Source: VRUE01 sp035693025 (GTDB lineage Bacteria; Actinomycetota; Thermoleophilia; Solirubrobacterales; 70-9). Taken from it: 7,532 nt of DNA. Of this stretch, positions 1 to 5,688 are shown piece after piece; position 1 is the stretch's first letter, and every line of letters begins with the position of its first letter. Position numbers and translations under genes: made by a program. The stretch covers positions 1 through 7,532 of the forward strand of contig DASSHI010000011.1 of assembly GCA_035693025.1 (NCBI GenBank). Direction: 5' to 3'. A model generated the notes under the pieces. It had not been told where the DNA came from, did not search any database, and was given only the letters and a program-made list of their open reading frames with translations.

Positions 1-2579
1 AGGGCCCGTTCCTGGCGTCGATGATGACCGCCACACCGCTCGTCCAGGAGCCCCGCCCCACGCTGGTTGGCGAGCGCGTCAACTCACAGGGCAGCCGCAA
101 GGCGAAGGAGATGCTGCTCGCCGACGACTACGACGGCCTCGTGCAGATCGCCGAGGATCAGGTCGAGGGCGGTGCGCATCTGCTGGACCTCTGCGTCGCG
201 CTCACCGAGCGCACCGACGAGGACGAGCAGATGCGCACGGTCGCCAAGCGCGTCTCGCTGACGCAGCCGGCGCCGATCCAGGTCGACTCGACCGAACCCG
301 ACGTCATTGCGGCGGCGCTGGAGAAGATCCCCGGCCGGGCGATCGTCAACTCGGTCAACCTCGAGGCGGGCGAGGCCAAGGCCGACCTCGTCGTGCCGCT
401 GGCCAAGGCGCACGGCGCGGCGCTGATCGCGCTGACGATCGACGAGGTGGGGATGGCGAAGACGGCCGACCGCAAGGTCGAGATCGCCAAGCGAATCCGC
501 GACCTCGCCTGCGAGAAGCACGGCCTCGACCCCGAGGCGCTGATCTTCGACCTGCTCACCTTCACCCTGACCACGGGCGAGGCGGAGTGGCGCCCCTCGG
601 CGGTCGAGACGATCGAGGGGATCCGCCGGGTCAAGGCGGAGGTCCCGGGTGTGAAGACCTCGCTCGGCGTCTCCAATGTCTCCTTCGGCGTCGGCCAGCC
701 GGCCCGCGCGGTGCTCAACTCGGTCTTCCTGCACCACTGCGTCGAGGCCGGGCTCGACCTGGCGATGGTCAACCCGAACCACATCACGCCCTACTCGGAG
801 ATCTCCGACGAAGAGCGCGAGCTGACCGACGATCTCGTCTTCAACCGGCGCGAGGACGCGCTGGAGCGCTTTATCGCCCACTTCGAGTCCAAGGGCGAGG
901 CCGAGGCCGAGGAGGCCGAGGACCCGACCGAGGGGATGGAGCCTGAGGAGGCGCTGCACTGGCACATCCTGCGCCGCAAGAAGGAGGGGGTCGAGGAGTG
1001 GATCGACCGCTCGAACGAGAAGATCGGCGCCGTCCCGACGCTGAACGAGGTGCTGCTGCCGGCGATGAAGGAGGTCGGCGACAAATTCGGCGCCGGCGAA
1101 CTGATCCTGCCCTTCGTGCTCCAGTCGGCCGAAGTGATGAAGCGCGCCGTGGCGCGGCTGGAGAACTACCTAGACCGGATCGAGGGCCACAGCAAGGGCA
1201 AGGTCGTGATCGCGACCGTGTTCGGCGACGTGCACGACATCGGCAAGTCGCTGGTCAACACGATCCTCACCAACAACGGCTACACCGTCGTCGACCTCGG
1301 CAAGCAGGTGCCGGTGGAGACGATCATCGAGGCCGCGGTCGAGAACGAGGCCGATGCGATCGGCCTCTCGGCGCTGCTCGTCTCGACCTCGAAGCAGATG
1401 CCGATCTGCGTCCAGGAGCTGCACCAGCGCGGGCTCGAGTTCCCGGTGCTGATCGGCGGGGCCGCGATCAACCGCGACTTCGGCCGCCGCACGCTCTACC
1501 CCGGCGGCAAGGAGTCCGACGACGTCTACGAACCGGGCGTCTTCTATTGCAAGGACGCTTTCCAGGGGCTCGACACGATGGACGCGCTGGTCGACGAGGC
1601 GGCGCGCGCGGCGCTGGTCGAGCGGATCCGCGCCGAGGCCAAGCAGCTGCGCGAGAAGCCGGTCGTGGTCGACGACTCGCCGCCGACGACTGATGCCAGC
1701 GTGCGCTCCGCCGCGCGCACCGACAACCCGATCCCGACGCCGCCCTTCAGCGGCGTGCGCGAGGTCGAGATCGATTTCGACGAGGTCTTCCCCCACCTCG
1801 ACCGCCACGTGCTCTTCAAGCTGCACTGGGGCGGCAAAGGCGTGAAGGGCGAGGCCTGGCGCGCGCTGGTCGAGGGCGACGGGGAGGAGGAGGGCTTCGC
1901 GCCCCGCCTGGAGCGGATGTGGCGCGAGCAGGACTACCTGCACCCGCGGGCGCGGCTCGGCTACTTCCCCTGCAACAGCGAGGGCAACGAGCTGATCGTC
2001 TTCGACCCCGAGGATCCCGAGCGGGAGCTGGAGCGGCTCGTCTTCCCGCGCCAGCCCAAGCACGACCGGATCTGCCTCGCCGACTTCTACCGGCCGCTCG
2101 AGAGCGGCGAGCGCGACGTCGTCGCCCTCCAGGGGGTGACCGTCGGGCCCGAGGTGACCGAGCTGATCGAGCGGCTGGAGCGCGAAGGCGAGTTCGCCGA
2201 GCAGCTCTTCGTCCACGGCCTCGGCGTGCAGTCGGCCGAGGGCCTGGCCGAGTGGCTGCACGCGCGGGTGCGCCGCGAGCTCGGCATCGACGCCGACCAG
2301 GGCCGCCGTTACTCCTGGGGCTACCCGGCCTGCCCGGATCAGTCCGAGCACGAGAAGGTCTGGCGCCTGCTCGACCTCGAGCAGATCGGCATGACCCTCT
2401 CCGGCGGCTACGCCGTGATGCCCGAGCAGTCGACCGTGGCGATCGTCGCCCACCACCCCCAGGCCGTCTACTTCGGCATGAAGTCCGGCTTCGTCCCCGA
2501 GGACAAGGCCCCCGACGAACTGATCGCCGGCACCGAGCGCGGCGGCGAGCTCCCGCCCGAGCGCGAGCCCGTCGGCTAG
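1..2579 (+). CDS. metH: Cobalamin-dependent methionine synthase MetH, 5'-partial (folate, cobalamin and activation domains)
   Basis: The enzyme transfers a methyl group from 5-methyltetrahydrofolate through methylcobalamin to homocysteine, giving methionine in the cytoplasm. Residues are numbered from the ATG at 21. A pterin-binding domain spans about 10-260, with GERVNSQGS near the start, DST at 89-91 and NSVN near 110. An acidic linker follows, then the four-helix cap at about 343-390. The B12-binding Rossmann domain has GDVHDIGKS, with D403 and the cobalt-ligand candidate H405. The C-terminal AdoMet-activation domain lies at about 640-835 and carries R763 and GYPACPD at 767-773. No stop separates base 3 from base 21, and the residues around the ATG (ASMMTATPL) look like the normal junction between the homocysteine and folate domains. 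The ATG is therefore internal, and the Zn-binding homocysteine domain should lie upstream of the window. Full-length MetH is about 1,200 aa and 852 aa are seen from this ATG. The family call is very secure. Confidence 0.96.
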   Translation, partial: GPFLASMMTATPLVQEPRPTLVGERVNSQGSRKAKEMLLADDYDGLVQIAEDQVEGGAHLLDLCVALTERTDEDEQMRTVAKRVSLTQPAPIQVDSTEPDVIAAALEKIPGRAIVNSVNLEAGEAKADLVVPLAKAHGAALIALTIDEVGMAKTADRKVEIAKRIRDLACEKHGLDPEALIFDLLTFTLTTGEAEWRPSAVETIEGIRRVKAEVPGVKTSLGVSNVSFGVGQPARAVLNSVFLHHCVEAGLDLAMVNPNHITPYSEISDEERELTDDLVFNRREDALERFIAHFESKGEAEAEEAEDPTEGMEPEEALHWHILRRKKEGVEEWIDRSNEKIGAVPTLNEVLLPAMKEVGDKFGAGELILPFVLQSAEVMKRAVARLENYLDRIEGHSKGKVVIATVFGDVHDIGKSLVNTILTNNGYTVVDLGKQVPVETIIEAAVENEADAIGLSALLVSTSKQMPICVQELHQRGLEFPVLIGGAAINRDFGRRTLYPGGKESDDVYEPGVFYCKDAFQGLDTMDALVDEAARAALVERIRAEAKQLREKPVVVDDSPPTTDASVRSAARTDNPIPTPPFSGVREVEIDFDEVFPHLDRHVLFKLHWGGKGVKGEAWRALVEGDGEEEGFAPRLERMWREQDYLHPRARLGYFPCNSEGNELIVFDPEDPERELERLVFPRQPKHDRICLADFYRPLESGERDVVALQGVTVGPEVTELIERLEREGEFAEQLFVHGLGVQSAEGLAEWLHARVRRELGIDADQGRRYSWGYPACPDQSEHEKVWRLLDLEQIGMTLSGGYAVMPEQSTVAIVAHHPQAVYFGMKSGFVPEDKAPDELIAGTERGGELPPEREPVG

Positions 2580-2595
2580 CGCTCGCCCGGACGCC

Positions 2596-2614
2596 GAACT
2601 GCGGTTCCCAGTTC
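2596..2614. terminator. Possible bidirectional hairpin between metH and tRNA-Gln
   Basis: GAACTG (2596-2601) and CAGTTC (2609-2614) form a 6-bp stem around a 7-nt loop, 17 bases after the metH stop. The right arm includes the last bases of the convergent tRNA-Gln. There is no T tract on either side, so this is at best a U-less terminator or a 3'-processing structure. The hairpin is seen in the sequence; its role is inferred. Confidence 0.3.
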
Positions 2615-2685
2615 CGGGGGGAGGATTTGAACCCACCTCTTTCTGGACCAAAACCAGACGTGCTAGCCGATTACACCACCCCGGA
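2612..2685 (-). tRNA. tRNA-Gln (anticodon TTG)
   Basis: Read on the minus strand, a complete cloverleaf folds. The acceptor stem TCCGGGG/CCCCGGA is a perfect 7 bp. The D stem GTGT/GCAC has a loop containing GG. The anticodon stem TCTGG/CCAGA encloses the loop TTTTGGT, with anticodon TTG at 2651-2649, which reads CAA and, by wobble, CAG glutamine codons. The variable loop is 5 nt and the T arm has the expected GGTTCAAATCC core. The discriminator base is A, and CCA is not encoded, so it must be added after transcription. The T stem (GTGGG/CCTCC) has one U50-C64 mismatch and one G-U pair, slightly weaker than usual. The gene converges with metH and is divergent from the HNH gene, 68 bp away. An A73 tRNA-Gln would fit charging through Glu-tRNA-Gln amidation, but no gatCAB gene is in the window. 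Confidence 0.95.
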
Positions 2686-2709
2686 TCGACCAAGAGACCT
2701 TACTCGGAC

Positions 2710-2715
2710 ATCGTA
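2710..2715 (-). promoter_or_regulatory. Possible -10 box of the tRNA-Gln promoter
   Basis: The minus strand reads TACGAT, a good TANNNT -10 match, 24 bases before the tRNA 5' end. This would give a leader of roughly 17-18 nt for RNase P to remove. No convincing -35 box is seen; TTCGTC with a long spacer is the best candidate. The same hexamer precedes glmU. The assignment is inferred from position and motif only. Confidence 0.3.
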
Positions 2716-2741
2716 CGTAACGTTCTGTCCGATAGACGAAC

Positions 2742-2747
2742 TAGTGT
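2742..2747 (+). promoter_or_regulatory. Possible -10 box giving a leaderless HNH transcript
   Basis: TAGTGT ends 6 bases before the HNH start codon, the position expected when transcription starts at the A of the ATG. No Shine-Dalgarno sequence precedes this ATG, and an in-frame TAG lies inside the same hexamer, so no earlier start is possible. Leaderless starts with this geometry are common in actinobacteria. No clear -35 box is visible. Confidence 0.35.
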
Positions 2748-2753
2748 TCGCCT

Positions 2754-3542
2754 ATGCCAAGGTACACGGAGGAGGAAGCTCGCCACGCTGTCAGTAAGTC
2801 GAAGTCGTACAGCGAGACGTTGCGCCGTCTCGGCATGAGAGCCGCCGGCGGGAACCACGCATTGCTAAAAAAATACGTGAACGAGGTCTGGAAGATCTCG
2901 ACGGAGCACTTCGATCCCGGGGCCGCGGCAGTACGGAATCTCCATCGTCCCGCGAAGCCGCTGAATGAGGTCCTGGTCAAGGGATCGACCTATTCGCGCG
3001 GCAAGGTGAAGCAACGGCTGTTCGAGGCGGGCCTCAAGGATCGAGTCTGCGAGATGTGCGGACAAGATGAAAACTGGTGCGGTCGTCGCATGGCTTTGAT
3101 ACTCGACCACGTCAACGGGACCCCCGATGACAGTCGGATCGAGAATCTGCGGATCATCTGCCCGAACTGCGCCGCGACGCTCGATACGCATTGCGGCAGA
3201 AAAAACCGGATCGAGGCGCCGATTCGCACCTACAAGCGATGCGGGCGTGAGTTCGTCGCCAAATATCGCCGCCATCGTTACTGCTCTCGCGCCTGTGGCA
3301 TCAGATGGGATCGCTCTGTCTTGCGCGGCAAGCCGCATATGGATCAACGCCGGGTCGAGCGCCCGCCATATAGGCAACTGATGAAAGAAATCGAGAGCGA
3401 CGGCTACGTCGCCGTCGGCTGCAAGTACGGCGTCTCCGACAACGCGGTCCGCAAGTGGGTGCGGTTCTACGAGCGGCAGCTGGAGCGCGAGGCGGCGGAA
3501 GCGGCGTCGGAGACGCTTGGTCCTGTCCGCCCAGAGGCTTAG
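2754..3542 (+). CDS. HNH-endonuclease-like protein with C-terminal helix-turn-helix
   Basis: This 262-aa protein resembles free-standing phage/mobile-type HNH proteins that bind and may nick DNA. Residues 4-53 look like a helical DNA-binding module (YSETLRRLG...AGGN). The HNH core spans about 99-150, with zinc-knuckle pairs C99/C102 and C136/C139, LDH at 117-119, N121 and N131 (ENL). A second, treble-clef-like finger at about 160-181 holds C163, C177 and C181. Residues 207-242 form a helix-turn-helix with GVSDNAVRKW. Two ligand positions look altered: CPNCA ends in Ala140 where many relatives have His (CPNCH), though H146 follows; and Y160 sits where a first Cys of a CxxC pair would be expected. 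Base use is AT-richer than in the flanking genes (for example a run of seven A near 2867), suggesting transfer. It lies divergent from tRNA-Gln and 9 bp before the membrane gene. The fold is fairly sure; nuclease activity and target are not. Confidence 0.82.
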   Translation: MPRYTEEEARHAVSKSKSYSETLRRLGMRAAGGNHALLKKYVNEVWKISTEHFDPGAAAVRNLHRPAKPLNEVLVKGSTYSRGKVKQRLFEAGLKDRVCEMCGQDENWCGRRMALILDHVNGTPDDSRIENLRIICPNCAATLDTHCGRKNRIEAPIRTYKRCGREFVAKYRRHRYCSRACGIRWDRSVLRGKPHMDQRRVERPPYRQLMKEIESDGYVAVGCKYGVSDNAVRKWVRFYERQLEREAAEAASETLGPVRPEA

Positions 3543-3544
3543 GG
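3541..3544 (+). promoter_or_regulatory. Likely ribosome binding site of the HdeD-like gene, overlapping the HNH stop codon
   Basis: AGGG lies 7 bases before the ATG at 3552, and its first two bases are part of the HNH TAG stop (3540-3542). This modest Shine-Dalgarno sequence supports 3552 over the second ATG at 3558 and suggests translation coupled to the HNH gene. Confidence 0.4.
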
Positions 3545-3551
3545 TCGGTTC

Positions 3552-4121
3552 ATGGAGATGGGCGGAGCTCAGCTGGACCCCGAAGTCCGCGCAGGGCTGG
3601 CGCGCAGCTGGAAGGCGCTGATGACCGTCGGCGTGGTCGCGATCTTGGTCGGCTGCGTGGCGATCGTCGTGCCGGCTGTGGCTTCGGTCGGGACGGCGAT
3701 CTTCATCGGCTGGATCCTCGTCATCGCCGGGGCGTTCCTCGTCGCCGGCGCCTTCACCGCGCACTCGATCGGCTCGGTCATCCTGCGCCTGCTCTGGGCG
3801 CTGCTGACCGTGATCGTCGGCCTCTGGCTGATCGTCGAACCACACAGCGGCACGCTGACGCTGACCCTCGTGCTCGGCCTCTACTTCCTCTTCATGGGCA
3901 TCACCCGGATCGCCGTCGCCTTCGCCGGTCGCGGCCGGCAGGGCGCCGGCCTGGTCGGCCTCAGCGGCGTCGCCGGCCTGCTGATCGGCATCCTCATCCT
4001 CGTCAAGTTCCCCAGCAGCGCCGACTGGGCGATCGGTCTCCTCGTAGGAATAGACCTGATCTTCGCCGGCTGGACCCTCACGTCTGTAGCTCTCGTCGGT
4101 CGGGATCTGGCTAAGAGCTGA
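3552..4121 (+). CDS. HdeD-family (DUF308) six-helix membrane protein
   Basis: This is a 189-aa integral membrane protein with six predicted transmembrane helices at about 22-40, 46-67, 75-95, 102-124, 134-151 and 159-180. They form the three repeated helix pairs typical of the HdeD/DUF308 family. Short charged segments, such as LARSWKAL before helix 1 and GRGRQG between helices 4 and 5, separate the pairs. The N-terminal tail of about 20 residues is polar, with no cleavable signal. In Escherichia coli HdeD is linked to acid resistance, but actinobacterial members are mostly uncharacterised, so no role is assigned here. The start is 9 bases after the HNH stop. GC content and codon use match the host-like genes rather than the HNH gene, so the pair may be joined by chance. 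A second ATG two codons later is an equally workable start. Confidence 0.88.
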   Translation: MEMGGAQLDPEVRAGLARSWKALMTVGVVAILVGCVAIVVPAVASVGTAIFIGWILVIAGAFLVAGAFTAHSIGSVILRLLWALLTVIVGLWLIVEPHSGTLTLTLVLGLYFLFMGITRIAVAFAGRGRQGAGLVGLSGVAGLLIGILILVKFPSSADWAIGLLVGIDLIFAGWTLTSVALVGRDLAKS

Positions 4122-4160
4122 GGGTCTGCGGGCGCCTCGCCGGGCGATCGCGTCGGGTTT

Positions 4161-4274
4161 GGAGGATGGGGTGTCCCTGGAGAGCGCGGCGTTAGTTTTC
4201 GCCTTGACTGTCCAGGAGAGGCGGTGCCCGCTGGTGGCGAAAACCCAGCAAACGGAAGGGACACCCCATCCTCC
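4161..4274. repeat. 114-bp element with perfect 18-bp terminal inverted repeats and a nested 9-bp inverted repeat
   Basis: The left arm GGAGGATGGGGTGTCCCT (4161-4178) is the exact reverse complement of the right arm AGGGACACCCCATCCTCC (4257-4274). Inside it, GTTTTCGCC (4195-4203) pairs exactly with GGCGAAAAC (4236-4244), and the centre holds a small GCGG-TGC-CCGC hairpin (4221-4231). The nested arms make a single long rod possible in RNA, or a cruciform in DNA. It fills most of the 175-nt gap between the HdeD-like gene and glmU. The right arm ends 10 bases before a -10-like box of glmU and covers the region where a -35 box would lie. I see no direct target-site duplication at its borders. It could be a MITE-like insertion, a structured leader or 3' RNA, or an operator. 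The repeats are certain; the function is unknown. Confidence 0.85.
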
Positions 4275-4284
4275 CCTTGCCCAT

Positions 4285-4290
4285 TACGAT
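4285..4290 (+). promoter_or_regulatory. Possible -10 box of a leaderless glmU promoter
   Basis: TACGAT ends 6 bases before the proposed GTG start at 4297, so transcription would begin at or next to the start codon. The upstream -35 zone falls within the right arm of the inverted repeat and shows no TTGACA-like sequence. No Shine-Dalgarno sequence precedes the GTG, which fits leaderless translation. Confidence 0.4.
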
Positions 4291-4296
4291 TCGCTG

Positions 4297-5688
4297 GTGA
4301 GTTCTCCCCTAGTGCTGGTCATGGCGGCCGGTGAGGGTACGCGCATGCGCTCCTCGACGCCGAAGATGCTCCATCCCGTCTGCGGGCGACCCTTGGTCGC
4401 CTGGCCGATCCTCGCCGCCCGCGAGGCCGGCGCCGGCCGCGTCGCCGCGATCGTCTCGCCCGGCATCGATATCTCCGCGGGACTGCCCGACGGGGTCGAA
4501 ACCGTCGTCCAGCCGCAGCCCGACGGGACCGGTGGTGCCGTGCGCGCCGCGCTGGAGCTGATCGAGCGGGCGGAGACGGTGCTCGTCCTCTCCGGCGATC
4601 ACCCGCTGATCTCGGCTGCGGTCATCGCCGACTTTCTAGGCGCTCACGCCTCCTCGGATGCCGCCGCGACGATGATGACGATCGAGCTCGACGAGCCGGG
4701 CTCCTACGGCCGCATCGTGCGCGACGCCGGCGGTGAGATCGAGCGTGTGGTCGAGGCGAAAGCCGACGGCGATGCCAGCGCTGAGGATCTGGCGATCTGC
4801 GAGATCAACGCCGGCACCTACGCCTTCGACGCCGCCCCGCTGGCCGCGGCCCTCGCCGGGTTGTCGAACGACAACGCACAGGGCGAGTACTACCTGACGG
4901 ATGTCTTCGCGGCTCTGCGCGACGCCGGTCTATCCGTCGCCGGTCACCTCGCCGACGATTTCGCGGTGACGATGGGCGTCAACAATCGCGCCGAGCTGGC
5001 CGCGGCCGAGGCCGAGGCGCGGCGCCGCATCCTCGAGCGCCACATGCTCGCCGGCGTGACGGTGGTCGATCCGGCCGGCACCTGGATCGATGCCGACGTG
5101 GAGATCGCCGCCGACGCGCGGATCGAGCCGGGCAGCAGCCTGCGCGGCGCGACCGCGGTGGGGGGAGGCTCGGTCGTCGGTCCCCTCACCACCCTGATCG
5201 ACACCCGGCTCGGCGAGGACGTCGCCGTCCCGCACTCCTACCTGGTCGAGTGCGAGGTCCTCGGCGGCTGCAGCGTCGGCCCCTTCGCCTATCTGCGCCC
5301 GGGCGCACGGTTGCAGGAGGGCGCCAAGGCGGGGACCTTCGTCGAGGTCAAGAACTCGACGATCGGGGCGGGCTCCAAGGTTCCCCACCTCGCTTACGTC
5401 GGCGACGCCGACATCGGCGAGGACAGCAATCTCGGCGCCGGCACGATCACCGCCAACTACGACGGTTTCCGCAAGCACCGCACGACGATCGGCTCCGGCG
5501 TGCGCATCGGCGTTGACACGATGCTGATCGCACCGGTAGAAGTCGGCGACGCGGCCTACACTGGCGCTGGAGCTGTGATCAAGAAGGACGTCCCCGAGGG
5601 GGCGCTGGCTGTGAGCGAGAACGACCAGAGGAACATCGAGGGCTACGCGGAGGGCAAGGCCGCGCGATCCCGTGAGGAGGATTCGTGA
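4297..5688 (+). CDS. glmU: Bifunctional GlmU: glucosamine-1-phosphate acetyltransferase / N-acetylglucosamine-1-phosphate uridyltransferase
   Basis: GlmU acetylates glucosamine-1-phosphate and then couples the product to UTP, yielding UDP-GlcNAc for peptidoglycan and other glycans in the cytoplasm. With the GTG start at 4297 the protein has 463 aa, close to E. coli GlmU (456). The N-terminal uridyltransferase has AAGEGTRM and PK near the start, QPDGTGGA, GDHPLI with the Mg-ligand candidate D101, EINAGTYAFD, and NDNAQGEYYLTD. From about residue 260 on, hexapeptide repeats form the left-handed beta-helix acetyltransferase. K352 (VEVKN) and H364 (PHLAYVGD) match the catalytic K351 and H363 of E. 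coli nearly position for position. NLGAGTITANYDG and QRNIEGY follow. The frame is open upstream to 4159, and a GTG at 4171 has GGAGG at good spacing, but the added residues match no GlmU feature. The stop overlaps the prs start. Only the exact start is in doubt. Confidence 0.96.
   Translation: MSSPLVLVMAAGEGTRMRSSTPKMLHPVCGRPLVAWPILAAREAGAGRVAAIVSPGIDISAGLPDGVETVVQPQPDGTGGAVRAALELIERAETVLVLSGDHPLISAAVIADFLGAHASSDAAATMMTIELDEPGSYGRIVRDAGGEIERVVEAKADGDASAEDLAICEINAGTYAFDAAPLAAALAGLSNDNAQGEYYLTDVFAALRDAGLSVAGHLADDFAVTMGVNNRAELAAAEAEARRRILERHMLAGVTVVDPAGTWIDADVEIAADARIEPGSSLRGATAVGGGSVVGPLTTLIDTRLGEDVAVPHSYLVECEVLGGCSVGPFAYLRPGARLQEGAKAGTFVEVKNSTIGAGSKVPHLAYVGDADIGEDSNLGAGTITANYDGFRKHRTTIGSGVRIGVDTMLIAPVEVGDAAYTGAGAVIKKDVPEGALAVSENDQRNIEGYAEGKAARSREEDS
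5674..5680 (+). promoter_or_regulatory. Ribosome binding site of prs
   Basis: GAGGAGG lies within the last codons of glmU, 4 bases before the GTG at 5685. It is a strong Shine-Dalgarno sequence, and it fixes the prs start within the overlapping GTGA. Confidence 0.75.

Noticed and set aside
84..965. Long open frame on the minus strand opposite metH
   Set aside because: Its Arg/Asp/Leu/Val-rich, low-complexity composition is typical of antisense frames in high-GC genes; it has no domain and the plus strand encodes a clear MetH.
1170..2693. 507-codon minus-strand frame covering the tRNA and the metH 3' half
   Set aside because: It runs through the tRNA-Gln gene, has the same shadow composition, and opposes a conserved enzyme.
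1919..2797. Plus-strand frame crossing the metH end, the tRNA and the HNH start
   Set aside because: It is an Arg/Pro/Ala-rich out-of-frame shadow of metH with no recognisable motif.
2865..3845. Minus-strand frame opposite the HNH and HdeD-like genes
   Set aside because: It overlaps two supported genes and has shadow composition; no family is recognisable.
4166..4195. Nine-codon frame starting with the ATG in the left repeat arm
   Set aside because: GGAGG touches the ATG directly, leaving no spacing, and a peptide this short could arise by chance.
4204..4209. TTGACT as a -35 box
   Set aside because: No -10-like hexamer lies at 16-19 bases downstream; that stretch is GC-rich.
2612..4274. 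tRNA-flanked integrated island with attachment-site repeats
   Set aside because: No duplicated tRNA 3' end and no integrase are seen; the GGAGGAT shared by the tRNA, the repeat arm and the prs ribosome site is only 7 bases and is probably chance.
4159..4296. Upstream TTG at 4159 as the glmU start
   Set aside because: It adds 46 residues translated from the inverted repeat with no Shine-Dalgarno sequence, and the catalytic residues match E. coli numbering when the start is 4297.
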